A stretch of DNA of 64,000 bases. Source: Beta vulgaris subsp. vulgaris. Lineage: Eukaryota; Streptophyta; Magnoliopsida; Caryophyllales; Amaranthaceae. The notes beneath the pieces were generated by a model that saw only the letters and a list, made by a program, of their open reading frames with translations, was not told the DNA's origin and did not search any database. Below, piece after piece: positions 42,644-53,479 of the stretch. The stretch lies in assembly GCF_026745355.1 (NCBI RefSeq), contig NC_079210.1, positions 22,003,244 through 22,067,243 on the forward strand. Direction: 5' to 3'. The translations under genes and the position numbers were made by a program. How positions within the stretch are numbered: the stretch's first letter is position 1; each line of letters begins with the position of its first letter.

Positions 42644-43721
42644 TGATGCAGGGGCATCTAGCTTGAACAATCAAGGTCTTCTTCTACATGATCAAAAGAG
42701 AACATGGTAAAGGAGTTCAATTTCTAGCCTAACTAGCTCGGTTCTTTCTAAAACCTTACTTAAGCACTTGATTAGGCTAATCCTATGTTAATCTCTACTT
42801 AAGCAAGATTAGTTAATACTTAATGACACCTTAATCATCATTATGTATTGGTAATCAAGTTTAGTAAGTGATTAGTAGCCTAATTACATACTTAAGATAT
42901 GTTAATCATGCTTTAAGAGTAAGCTAGTTTAAGGTTATGTAATCGGTTCTTTAAGCACTTTAGGAGTTGTTTTTGCTGCATTTTGGTGCCACCTCCTACT
43001 GAATTGAAGACTTAGGGAAGAGTAGACACCCATATGAAGTTCACATGGCCAAGGGAAGCTACATCCAATAAGAGAAGAAGACTTCATGTGAAGGCATGCT
43101 TCTGCCCAGCTCCAGCGTCCAGATAGCTTCACTTTGAAGCTTTTGGGCAGCAATCATTTGAGCTGCAAATGATCAAGCTTTTGAGGAGTTATAGTTTAAT
43201 ATGTTTACTTTAGTATTCATTGGTAGTTTTCCTGTTTTGTAACTTCCAATAGGGAATAAGCTAGTTTTTAGAAAGTGTGCTGAACAGTTTGTAATTTTTG
43301 TTTTGTATATTTATTAGCTTAGTTGGCGTAGCTCTTGTGGTCCAAATGAGCTAATTTTTGGACACAAGGTAGACATATAAGTTATATTTGTATTCCTTTT
43401 GGAATTAAGTCATTTGAATGAAAATTAAGAGTTATCTCAAACATAAGCTGTGTGCTTATTGCTCCTATCGGTCAGTTTAGACCATTTCCAAATCTTTGCT
43501 TAATTCCTTCACTTAAACGTTGATTTAGTGAATGAAACTCAAAGTAGATGCAAGTTAGAAGCTTATTGTTATAACTTGATCTTAGATTGGTGGTATTTGG
43601 TTTGTGAAAGTTGGTGGTTGTTCAATAAAATTGAACCGGTTTGTAACAAACACTTATGTTCTCTTTCTTTGTTCTTGTTTCTTTCTTTGAATGCTCTTGA
43701 ATGCTTAATCAATATGTATCA
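42644..43721 (+). repeat. Array LTR 4
   Basis: Terminal LTR of the array, TGATGCA...ATATGTATCA, about 1,078 bases, then TAAGG and the resumed Tat-2 RNase H. Confidence 0.92.
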
Positions 43722-43726
43722 TAAGG

Positions 43727-45149
43727 AAGGTGAAAGAAGAAGTCACCAGCTTATCCCTCTTCTCCATAACTCACATGCCCCGATCAGAAAATCAGCAAGC
43801 AGACACCTTGTCAAGGCTAGCAAGTTCGGCAGAAGACCTCTCGCCTCGACCCATAATGTGGGAAGTCCTGAAGGCGCCCAGCATTAATAAAGGAGTAACC
43901 ACTCTCGACAAAAGTCCTACTTGGATGGACAAAATCATAGCTTTCATTCGAGATGGTGTCCTCCCTGAAGATGAGCTGGAGGCAGAGCGAGTTCGAAGGC
44001 GAGCACGTTGGTTCGCCTATCATGAAGGACACTTGTATAAAAAGTCATTCACTCACCCCCTCCTTCGTTGCCTCACTCCCCAAGAGTGGGACTATGTCCT
44101 TCGAGAGACTCACCGAGGGTTATGTGGAAGCCACCAAGGGGTACAAACCATTGCTGCCAAGGTTCTTCGAGCGGGGTATTACTGGCCCACCATGAAGGAA
44201 GATGCCTCGGCTATGGTTCGAAAATGTAAAGAATGCCAAATGCATGCTAACTTACCCCATCAAGCTGCAAGCACCTTGACCACTATCCAAGCCCCCTTGC
44301 CTTTCGACATGTGGGGTATGGACCTCTTGGGCCCTTTCCCTCCAGCGTCAGGGCAGTGGAGGTTCTTGCTGGTCACTGTCGATTACTTCACCAAGTGGCT
44401 CGAGGCGGCGCCTCTAGCCTCCATCACTGATAAGCAAATTCAAAAATTTATCTGGCAACACTTGATCACCCTGTTCGGGGTCCCTCGAATATTTATATCA
44501 GACAACGGCAGACAGTTCAACAGCGGCCCTACTCGTGAGTACTGTTCGAGGTATGGGATTGAGACCAAGTTTTTTGCTGTTAGTCGACCACAGACCAACG
44601 GACAGGCTGAAGCAGCCAACAAAGTGGTCCTAAAAGGGCTCAAAACGATGCTCGAGGGAGCAAAAGGCTCGTGGATCGATGACCTACCAGGAATTCTTTG
44701 GTCCACTAGGACAACTGTTCGGGAAGCAACATGTCATTCCCCTTTCAACTTGGTATATGGGAGCGAGGCTGTCTTACTACAGGGCATTCCATCGCCCCGG
44801 ATCACGTTTTATGATCAAGACATAAACGACGAAGAAAAGAAGATTGACCTCGACCTCCTTCATGAAACTCGAGGGACAGCCCTCCTCAAGGCCATCTCCT
44901 ATAAACAAGCTCGCCCGGTTGTTCAACCGTCGAGTCAAGCAGCGACCTTTTCAGGTCAATCACTGGATACTCCGGAAGTTCGAGTCCACGGGACGACAGC
45001 TTAGCTTGGGAAAATTACAACCCAACAGGGAAGGGCCATATCGCGTGACCTCGATAGTCCGTCCAGGCACCTATCGCCTCGAAGACCAAGATGGGCGTTC
45101 CCTTCCACGGCCATGGAACGCGGACAACCTTCGTAAATTTCATGTCTAA
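43727..45149 (+). pseudogene. Tat-2 end of second RNase H and integrase
   Basis: After the array the frame runs open to 45004. It contains the RNase H end (MPRSENQQADTLSRLASSAE), then the integrase: zinc region HRGLCGSHQGVQTIAAKVLR, GYYWPTMKEDASAMVRKCKE with CKEC, core GMDLLGPFPPASGQWRFLLV, SDNGRQFNSGPTREYCSRYG and PQTNGQAEAANK. The D, D and E positions are all intact. A frameshift at about 44880 moves to 44844-45149, with GPYRVTSIVRPGTYRLEDQD and a final RPWNADNLRKFHV stop. This integrase is the least damaged enzyme of the window. Confidence 0.9.
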
Positions 45150-45718
45150 ATGGTTTGTCCCTCGAGCTTGGGGGCATACCACATGGGCCCTCCTGTAATC
45201 ATTTTGTAAGGCACTGAAAAGTATGCCGATCGTCGTAAACATCGCAAGTCACTTGCCTTTTGTCTTTTTTGGACATTATTTATAACAGATTGCCTTTTGA
45301 GAATTACTTGTTATTTAAAGTGCTTCGAACTCGCTTAGCAGATGAACAATAAGGTCTCGAGATTATTACTCAGGTATAACGATAAATCCGATGCAAAATG
45401 AAATGCATAAAAGCTCGAAGGGACAAACAAATAAAATGAGCAACAAATAATTGAAAGTTTTATTCCATTAATCATTGTACAAGCTATCGAAGTCGCTACA
45501 ATACAAATATGAAGAAAAACTTAGATCAAATAAGAAAGCCTAAGGGTACAATGCTAACCCTAGTAGGAGACATAAGGAAAGCCTAAAGAAGATCTGTTGA
45601 AGCCGTGAAGAAAAGAAGAAGGGTTGCTCGAGCTGCTGAAGCTGTGAAGAAGAGGAGAAGAGCCACGGTCTCCCTCTCGAGCTGCTGAAGCCGTAAAAAA
45701 GAGGCGAAGGGCCACGGT
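45150..45718 (+). other. Tat-2 spacer between integrase and antisense gene A
   Basis: No gene recognised. TCGA words continue (GTCTCGAGATT, GCTCGAAGG). The last part is purine-rich, with repeated AGAAGAGGAGAAG, GAGCTGCTGAAGC and GGGCCACGGT blocks at 45600-45720, probably the 3' end of gene A on the minus strand. Confidence 0.5.
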
Positions 45719-46862
45719 TCAACCCCCGAGATTGGTGGGAGGAGGAACCTGGTCCTCAGCCTGGCATGCCTCAGCAGACCCTTCATCCAAGGAAAGTGCC
45801 TTGACACCTTCCTCCACTTCAGTCCAGGACAGACCGGGGGTAAGCCTCTCGAGGACCACCCGTACCTTGCGGAGAGCCTCGACCTGACCTATCTCAGAGC
45901 CTTGCAGAGAGGCGTCCTCGAGAAAGGCCCTCCCCTCGTCGGAGTCTTTCCAGTCCTGGACCACGGCCTCCCAGCACTCCCGAGCCTTGGCAATAGCCGC
46001 CTCAACATCCTTTCGAGCCTTCTCGACTCGCTGATCAGCCATCTTGCAGTCCTAAGCAGCCGCGCTATGCCTCCTACTGGCGGAATCCCTCTGCGCGATG
46101 GCATCTGTGAGGGACTGCTCGAGCTCCCCTTTCTTCTCCTCAAAGGCCTTCAGAGAGCTGGCCATCGAGTCTTGGGCCTCCGAGAATCGCATCTCGGCCA
46201 GCCTCAGTCGATTGATGAGAGTGTTCCTCTCGTCCCAAGACATCTCCCCCGAAACTGTCCCAACAGCTATCCCGAGAACAGACCTTCGAGCCAGTGCCAA
46301 CACCCTGATCGACAGCTGATAAAAAGAAGATGTTAACAAACATGAAAGTCGAAAGCTAAAATGACTAAGTATAAACAAGGAAAGTCACCATACCTCGGTC
46401 ATGGTCGCCTTAACGACCTCGACCTCCTGGCCATCAGGCGTCAGGCACGCCCTCTCGTCCAGCTCAGTCACCAGGTGCCCCGAGGCCTTGTCATAGCGCG
46501 CGGCCATTTCGGCCCTCGAAAGGGCAGAGAAGGGTAGTCTTATGGCCTCTTCAGGCCAAGGTTTCTTCTTCGAGGCCGTCGCGACTGCGACAGTATTCGA
46601 GCTAGCGAGTGCTGAAGGGGCAGGAGGGTCCTCAATCTTGACCAAGGTGGGGACCTCGGCCTTAACCTCCTTCGGCTCTGGCTAAGGATCCAAGAAGGAA
46701 GGAAGATGCTTCCCCCCTTCGACGGGGGGATCAGCCTCAAGTTTCCCCTCGTGGGACCCCACGGCTGCCCCCGAGGATGAGGATGAGCCTAGGTTAGCCT
46801 TTACCAGCCTTCGACGTTTGGCCGCTCTAAGGGCCTCGACGGTTATCAAGGGTTGAGACATC
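45719..46862 (-). pseudogene. Tat-2 antisense gene A (coiled-coil, two exons)
   Basis: ATG at 46862 (MSQPLITVEALRAAKRRRLV). Exon 1 runs to ATMTE|GTATGGTG (donor at about 46392), with one TAG near 46682. An acceptor TTTTTATCAG (about 46320) joins in frame to LSIRVLALARRSVLGIAVG. Exon 2 has coiled-coil text (LINRLRLAEMRFSEAQDSMA, SSLKAFEEKKGELEQSLTDA), a TAG at 46052-46054, then VEKARKDVEAAIAKAREC and SDEGRAFLEDASLQGSEIGQ, ending PPPTNLGG stop. About 357 codons. The C-terminal part resembles gene B, so the two are paralogues. Function unknown to me. Confidence 0.65.
46320..46393 (-). other. Intron-like gap in antisense gene A
   Basis: About 72 bases on the minus strand, from GTATGGTGACTTTCC to CTTCTTTTTATCAG, keeping the frame open across the join. 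Coordinates are given in minus-strand reading order (46393 down to 46320). Confidence 0.5.
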
Positions 46863-46949
46863 GTGGGTCGAAGTTAGTAAAGAGGGGGGAGATCAAGTTT
46901 AGAGAGAAAAGAAGATATAGCAGAGTTGTGAAATCTGCAGGGCTAATTG

Positions 46950-46964
46950 TCCGTACTTATAGGC
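46950..46964 (-). promoter_or_regulatory. TATA box of antisense gene A
   Basis: The minus strand reads GCCTATAAGTACGG about 90 bases upstream of the ATG at 46862, inside the element's internal region. Confidence 0.5.
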
Positions 46965-47162
46965 AGTACTGACTACAATTTCCCAAAAAAGGCATTAATT
47001 ACTCCCCTCTAATGGGATCCCACGTGGCAAGTCCCAGAAGGAGACCCCACGCACCCCGCACGCGCACTAATTGTTGGTCTCGTGGTCCTAACCATGAGGG
47101 CCCTCAAATTTCGATAGGCATACAACATCGAATGGCATAAAAGTAAGAGGCAAAAGATGAGC

Positions 47163-47290
47163 GAAAAATGAATCTTCATTTTCATTAAGAACGAGGTACA
47201 TCCTAAAAGCCGCTCAGGGCTTAGCTAAAAATGAATCTTCATTTCTACCAAAAGATGCAACCTAAATGCCTCGCAGGGCACGGCTAAGTA
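47163..47290 (-). repeat. 60-base direct duplication
   Basis: Two neighbouring copies start AAAAATGAATCTTCATTT (about 47165 and 47226) and end GC(T/A)(C/G)AGGGC...GGCTA. It lies between genes A and B and may be the duplicated 3' end of the antisense gene, consistent with a tandem gene duplication. Confidence 0.6.
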
Positions 47291-47501
47291 CAAAACAAAA
47301 AGCAAAAAGCTGCCAAAAGTCTAAGTACAAGAAGCTAAGCAGAACTACTCGAGGAGTTGCTCTCCGAGGTCTCAGACACCGCCTCGACGTCCCCACTGTC
47401 CGAGGAGCTGTCACTCGAGCCCTCCCAATCATTCGAGCTCTCCCCCGGACCTCCTCCTCCCGAGAAACGGGCGCCCCAGGGGCTAAGGGGTCATCGGCCT
47501 G

Positions 47502-48437
47502 TTAGGGCTCCCCCCCAAAAATCTCGCCGATGTCGATGGCATCATCCACCTCGAGTGTGGGGTCGTCCCCACCGCCCTCGTGGAAGGCTGCCTCAACGGA
47601 GATATTGTACTCTGCCTCAACTGGGGACCAGCTCACTTGGGGATACACCTTCCGGAAGGCATCGTGGAGACTCTCCACGGCCTCTCGAGCAGCCACCTCA
47701 GACCCCTTCAGGCCCATGTCCGCTGCAAACTCTAGACCGGCCTTCGAGGTCTTCCACTCTTCGATGATCCCGTCTCGATTTCGCAGGACACTGTCCTTTT
47801 GGCTCATCAGGTCTTTGATCCTTTGCTCAAAGGCGGCCTTATCCTTGTCCCATTGCGCCCCTCCTCTTCGAGACCCTTGTTCAGCTCCTCGATCTCTTTA
47901 GCTTGTTCCTCGGCTAGCTCAGTTTTCTCCTTCAACCCCGCTCGAAGCTTGCGAAAGCCGGCAGTGTGTCGATGGCTCATCACCGCCATGCGGATCGAGT
48001 GCTGAGAGAAAATAGTGTTAGTAATATTAAAAAAACGACAGCCCAAGAAAAAGCTTAACTTACATCAATCCAGGTTGAGTGAAGGTGTTCAACTTCCTCC
48101 TCCTTGGTAAGATCCCGGATCAGCCTCAGGTATGGCTTCGAGATAAATCTCTTGACCACCGAGTCGAAAAGGTTGGCCTTCTCGAGAGTGGTCTTCTGTG
48201 TAAAGTCCTGAGTATCAGCCTCGGATTCTGATGCCTTCCTCTTCTTCGAGAGGGGGAATTCTTCCACTCGAGTTAAGGAGGCATCCTCCGCCTCTGATAC
48301 CTCGATTGACTTTCCCTTGGGCTTCGGGGTATCCCTCGTCGGTCGGAGAGGGTCCTATGTGCCCACATCTTTCCTCTCGACCTCCTCTTGAGGAGTAATG
48401 ATAGCAGACTTGGTGGGAGGACGGACCTTTGGCGTCT
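47502..48437 (-). pseudogene. Tat-2 antisense gene B, 3' exons
   Basis: From 48437 the minus frame reads TPKVRPPTKSAIITPQEEVE, one stop, then KGKSIEVSEAEDASLTRVEE, PLSKKRKASESEADTQDFTQ and LRLIRDLTKEEEVEHLHSTW. A canonical intron follows: donor GATT-GAT|GTAAGTTAAG at about 48061, branch-like TTACTAAC, acceptor TTTTCTCTCAG at about 48003. It joins in frame to HSIRMAVMSHRHTAGFRKLR and a coiled coil (LKEKTELAEEQAKEIEELNK). After a shift near 47870 the end reads GIIEEWKTSKAGLEFAADMG, LKGSEVAAREAVESLHDAF and SWSPVEAEY, stop at 47502. SKKRK looks like an NLS. Confidence 0.65.
48003..48061 (-). other. Intron of antisense gene B
   Basis: About 59 bases with GTAAGT donor, TACTAAC-like branch site and polypyrimidine tract before CAG on the minus strand. 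The flanking exons stay in one frame when it is removed. Confidence 0.65.
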
Positions 48438-48602
48438 TTGAAGGTTATTTGTTGTTGTGGGCCCTGACCCACAGGTCCAGGATCGCTTTAAGGTTTATGT
48501 TTCCGCTGCGAGTAAATATTAATTCGAGGTTATTAAGTGTTAATTGAGTTTTATGAATGTTAAGTATGATTAGCTAGCAGCTCGGAAGTGCGGGCTATTA
48601 CA
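48438..48602 (+). repeat. 5' LTR fragment of LARD-like element
   Basis: Matches 55998-56161 with only a few differences (GGTTATT/GGTGATT, ATCGC/ATTGC, TTCCG/TTTCG). Starts at TTGAAGGT rather than a TG LTR start. Confidence 0.85.
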
Positions 48603-48604
48603 GA

Positions 48605-48616
48605 TGGTATCAGAGC
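48605..48616 (+). promoter_or_regulatory. Primer-binding site of LARD-like element
   Basis: TGGTATCAGAGC, initiator Met-tRNA type, two bases after the LTR fragment. Confidence 0.85.
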
Positions 48617-48969
48617 ATGGTTATTTTAGAGTTGTCGTGATCTTCATATCATGACATATGAGGTTAAGGAAGATATTTGGGAATGTTTGAAATTGATTTG
48701 GGTTATTAGTTAGCTGAAAATTGAGGAATTGAAATTGAAAAATTGAAGGTTGAGTGTTGTGAAATCTGCAAAAGTGGAAAGTCTATTGGGTTTTAGATAT
48801 GAGTGGTTATAAGAGAAAGATCAAATTATATTGATTCAGATAGCAGAAAGTTAAAAAAAATTTCTTTTGAGATATTGTAGTTCGTTATGAGTTCTGAGCT
48901 AAATTTTGTGAAAATAATTTATGTGGTGTATTCGTTTTTAAATGATCTAAAGTTTTAAGTTTTTAAATT

Positions 48970-49002
48970 TCGAGGACGAAATTTATTTTAAGGGTGGTAG
49001 TA
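48970..49002 (+). promoter_or_regulatory. Polypurine tract of LARD-like element
   Basis: TCGAGGACGAAATTTATTTT followed by AAGGGTGGTAG, the standard chromovirus 3' block, immediately before the LTR start TGTAACAG. Confidence 0.8.
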
Positions 49003-49900
49003 TGTAACAGTCCAACATTTTAAGCAATTTTCTTAAATAGTAATTATGATTATTAGTTTAACTAATGGTTTTTAATCTGCTTAATGATTATTGAGTTTAT
49101 TGAACTCTTGAAATTATAATTGAAAAAAAGTTGGATTCTAGCTTAATTATGAAATTTAAAAAATGCCCTTTTGTTTTCTTAAAAAAAATGATGAAAAGGG
49201 GAACCCATTTTTCTCTCTCTTCGTGCCTTAGTGAGGTGCAACCAAGTAGAACAAATTTGTGAGTTGTCAAACCACCAAAAGCTTATTCAGATTTTCAAAG
49301 CATACATATTCTAGCAAATCAATCTCAATTCTGGTAATTCATCCCCAAAGAATTGAAGAAACCCAAAAATTCTAGATTCTTCTCAACCTCACGGTTCCTT
49401 CCTTAAATCTGAATTCTCTCTCTCTTTCCTCGACTGGCTGCTGCTCATGACCCTTGCCGGAATCTGGCGTTCATGCTCTTCAATCTTTGCTTCACCATTG
49501 TTACTGCTCGCACCTGTTCTTTCTTTCTCCTCTATTATTTTCTCTCTCCTGCGTTTCTGTTGCTGTCGTCGGTGTTCGACCGGAATTTCGGCACCGTCGA
49601 TGCTACTGTTTTCGGTGCTCTTTGCCGGCGAGTTGTCGTCGTTGTCCTAGGGTGCTGCTGTCGTGGTTGGCCGTGCTGTGGTGTTGGTTGTTCTTAAATT
49701 CGTTTCTCTCCTCTGTTCAATTGTTGTTGCTATTGGGTTATAATCCTATCTCCAAAATCAGAATCTTATTCTATTGAAGGTAAAAGATGGACTTTTTTGT
49801 CTCTTTAATTCAAGATTAGATAAAGGTTCGACATTCAGCCGTTAAGAAAGCTCTCAAGGCGCATGATTAGGGTTTTGCTATCGTGCACCTTCTGATCTTT

Positions 49901-51179
49901 ATGGCTCGGAAAAAGAAGACGGTGGTGCCGGAGAGTAGTACTCCGACGACGACAAAGTCTTTGGAAGAGACTGGCATTCATGAGACCTCAAACACAAAGA
50001 GTAATGAAGCTCAGACCAATGGAACAATAACTCTTACGACAGGGGATGGAGGAATTAATACAGTTGCTACAAAGGAAAATGAGGCGATGCAGCAATGGAA
50101 AACCTTCACAGCTCAAAGTAGGATGTCCGATAAAGGTATGGGGCTCAAATTTATCACTCCTGAGCTGATTGATAGTAAACCTATAGCAAAACTTGATAAA
50201 GATGAGGTTGCTAAGCTTAGTGAAATCTGGATTAACTCAATCATTGTGTATATTGTGGGTCAAAATCCAACACTTACTGCTTTAATGTCATATGTTAAAA
50301 CTCAATGGAGTTTAGGGTTTGAGCCAAAAATCTTTAAACATGACGAAGGGTACTTTGTGGTGAAGCTGGAAAATGCAGCAGATAAAGATCGTATTTTGCT
50401 GTCAGGTCCTCATATGTTTTATGGTAAACCACTTATTGTGAAATCCTGGTCTCCAAGCATTAATTTTCACATTGAGATTTTGAAAGTTATTCCCATCTGG
50501 GTGAAACTTCCAATCTACCATTACATTACTGGAGTGATGATTCTCTTAGTAGAATTGGTAGTTTGTTAGGAGTCCCTATATATGCTGATGAATGCACCAC
50601 TAAGGCACTGAGGGTGTCTTTTGCTCGAGTCTTAATTGAAATGGATATAACTAAGGAGATTCCTAAAGAACTCAAATAGTGGAACCAACTGGGGTGACCT
50701 TTACCCAGAAAGTCATTTATGACTGGTTGCCAGCATTCTGTAATAAATGCTTAATTATTGGTTATAATTGTGATGGATTGAAAGCTAACCCTAAAGCTCC
50801 AACTAAAGTCACTAAGAAATGGGTCCCTAAAGTTATTCCTCCAGTGGAAAGAATAGAGGAAGCAGCTGAGGTAGTTGGCACGGATAAGACCCCTACTGGT
50901 GATCCTGTGGTAGTAGTAGATGCTGGGATAACTGGTGATCCTACTACTACAATAGATCTAAGTATGGTGGTAACCCCAGTGAACTCACCTACTGTATCAG
51001 CTACACATGAAGATGGGACTGATGAACAGCAAGGAGAATGGAAGATTGTCACTAGAAAGTCCAAGGATAAAAATAAGCAATTGGCTTATCAATCTGTGAA
51101 GGCTGTTAACTTTCACCACAGTGGACAAAGCTCAGGTATACCTGGGGGTGCTAAGGGACCAAACCCTTATTTATCTTGA
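49901..51179 (+). pseudogene. LINE ORF1 (DUF4283 / zinc knuckle)
   Basis: ATG at 49901 (MARKKKTVVPESSTPTTT), with a basic start and Thr/Glu-rich N terminus. SLGFEPKIFKHDEGYFVVKL, DRILLSGPHMFYGKPLIVKS and VIPIWVKLPIYH are the DUF4283-type RNA-binding region of plant LINE ORF1. A shift at about 50530 and a TAG at 50679 interrupt it. From there TGVTFTQKVIYDWLPAFCNK then CLIIGYNCDG is the knuckle (FCNKC, with Tyr in the expected His position). The rest is low-complexity Thr/Val/Pro. It would package the LINE RNA. Confidence 0.85.
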
Positions 51180-51184
51180 TGTAG

Positions 51185-51870
51185 ATGACAGCATGGAATG
51201 TAAGAGGACTAAATGATCCTCTTAAACAAAAGGAAGTCAAGCACTTCTTAAAGCATCATCACTGTGAGGTTTGTGCTATCTTTGAAACTAGAGTTCGAAG
51301 GACTAATGTGGAAAAAGTTAGGAAGAAATTAGGTTCTGAATGGTGTTGGGAAGATAATAATTACTACTCTCCTAAGGGTAGAATATGGTTTGGGTGGAAA
51401 CCAGGGAGTGTCAGGGTACAACTGGTCTCAAAATCTGAACAAGTTGTATTGATGAATGTGGAATCTGTAGCTGGTGATATTCAATTTTGGATGGCTGCTG
51501 TGTATGGTTTACATACAATACAGGACAGGAAAAGCCTTTGGCAAGAGCTTTTGCAAATATCATATGACAGTGTTAAACCTCTTGTGGTGATTGGGGATTT
51601 TAATGCAATTTCAAAAGCAGAGGATAGATTACATGGTGCCCTAGTTACTGAAGCTGAAACTCAGGACTTGGCTACCTTTGTTATGGAGAGTCAAATGATG
51701 GAGGCTCCCTCTAATGGTCTCTTCTATTCTTGGAGTAACAAGAGTTCTGGAAATGCTAGAATTGATAGTCGAATTGATAGAGCATATGTAAATGAAGCTT
51801 GGAGTATGAGGTTCCCTGATGTTTCAATTTAGTATCTTCCTAGTGGAATTTCAGATCATACACCTCTTCT
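51185..51870 (+). pseudogene. LINE ORF2 endonuclease
   Basis: MTAWNVRGLNDPLKQKEVKH, CAIFETRVRR (catalytic Glu), MAAVYGLH, VVIGDFNAI, RIDSRIDRAYVN and, after one in-frame TAG (51830-51832), GISDHTPLL with the catalytic SDH. These are all the apurinic/apyrimidinic-type endonuclease motifs. The same frame continues at 51872. It starts 6 bases after ORF1 ends. Confidence 0.88.
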
Positions 51871-51871
51871 G

Positions 51872-53479
51872 ATGGATCTAGGGGGCCAGAGTAAAGGAGG
51901 TGGAAGACCCTTTAAATTCCAAAATGTTTTAGCTGAGCATAAGAATTTTATGGAAATTATTCAAGCAGCTTGGCATTCTATTGATGGAGCTCACAAAATG
52001 CAGAGTTTATGGATCAAGATGAAAGCTGTGAAAGTTGCTGTCAAGAATCTTCAGCTTACCAACTACTCTCATGCATCACAGAAAATTGATGAGTATAGGC
52101 AAAGTCTTACTGAAGTTCAGGTCAACCCAGAAATTCACATGAGTACTGCAGTTCAAGCAGAGGAAAAACTTTGTTATAATCAACTTAAACACTGGCTACA
52201 AGTTGATACTAGCATATGGCACCAGAAATCCAGAATCAATTGGATTTCTCAAGGTGATACAAACTCTAAATTATTTTTCACCTATGCAAAAGTTAGAAGC
52301 GCCCAGAATAACATTACTCTTCTTCAAAAGGATAATGGGGAAATAGTTCAAGATCCTAAGGATATACAAAGTGAATTAGTGAATTTCTACAAGAATTTGC
52401 TGGGGACTAATGCCACTTCTCTTGATGCTATTAATCTGGTAACTATGAGAGCTGGGAATTGGCTCAGTCAGGAGGCTTGTAATATGCTAATTCAACCTGT
52501 TTCTAAGGCTGAAGTTGATAAAGCTCTTGCTGGAATTGAAGATAGTAAATCCCCGGGTTTAGATCAGATGGTTTTAACTCTTTCTTCTTCAAAAAGAGTT
52601 GGTCAGTGATTAAGGAAGATGTGTATGCAGCTGTGAATGAGTTCTTTGCCAAGGCATTCCTTCACAAACCTTTGAATTCCACCTCTGTTACTCTTATACC
52701 AAAGGTTAAAAATGCTATTCATGCTAAAGATTTCAGACCAGGCCAATAGCATGTTGCACTGTAATCTACAAGATCATATCCAAAATTCTCACTAACAGAT
52801 TGCAAAAGGTGATTCATGAAGTGGTTAATGATGCTCAGGCTGGCTTTATCCCAAATAGACACATATCTGATAACATTTTGCTTGCTATTGAGTTAATCAG
52901 GGGACATAATAGGAAAGGAATGTCTCCTAGATGTGTGATCAAGGTAGACATAAAAAAAGCATATGATTCAGTGGAATGATTTTCCTACAAAGTATGCTTT
53001 CTGAGCTAGGTTTTCCTAGCCAATTCATTGATTGGATTATGGCTTGTATGCACAGTGTTTCCTACTCTATCCTGGTTAATGGACAACCTGCTATTCCTTT
53101 TAATGCAAAGAAAGGACTGAGACAAGGGGATCCATTATCCCCTTTCTTATTTGTTATCTGCATGGAATATATAAGCAGATGCTTGGGAGAGCTAAAGAAC
53201 AATCCAGACTTTAACTTTCATCCAAAGTGTGAGAGATTGCATCTTACTCATATGATGTTTGCAGATGATCTTCTCATGTTCTCAAGAGCTGATCATAGTT
53301 CAGTTTCTAAGCTGATTCAGGCTTTTATGAAGTTTTCTAGGGCCTCAGGCCTTCAAGCTAGTCCTAAAAAGAGTAACATTTACACTTCTGGGGTGAGTCC
53401 TGATGAGGCTCTTGAACTAGCTCATGCTTGTAATATGAACTTGGGCTCTCTCCCTTTCAAGTATCTAGGGGCCCTCTGA
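51872..53479 (+). pseudogene. LINE ORF2 reverse transcriptase
   Basis: After a helical linker (KSRINWISQGDTNSKLFFTY) the RT starts with AGIEDSKSPGLDQM. A shift near 52570 moves on to YAAVNEFFAKAFLHKP, SVTLIPKVKNAIHAKDFRP, NRLQKVIHEVVNDAQAGFIP, NRHISDNILLAIELI and CVIKVDIKKAYDSVEW. The frame 52976-53479 then gives FPSQFIDWIMACMHSVSYSI, KKGLRQGDPLSPFLF and LTHMMFADDLLMFSRAD with the intact FADD active site, and ASGLQASPKKSNIY. Two or three shifts in total. Confidence 0.9.

Larger units (their letters stand above)
32813..43721 (+). mobile_element. Tandem array of a gag-protease-only Gypsy element (4 LTRs, 3 internals)
   Basis: A single insertion in Tat-2, flanked by a perfect TAAGG duplication (32808-32812, 43722-43726). 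It consists of LTR, internal, LTR, internal, LTR, internal, LTR. Each unit is about 3.27-3.30 kb. LTRs run TGATGCAGGGG...AATATGTATCA. Internals have an initiator-Met primer site, gag with a CCHC knuckle, a protease, a scrap of RT and the end of integrase. Copies are very similar but littered with one-base indels. Confidence 0.92.

Noticed and set aside
49447..49777. Three overlapping plus-strand ORFs in the LARD-like 3' LTR
   Set aside because: Cys/Leu/Ser-rich translations of a CT-rich tract within an LTR, with no conserved motif.
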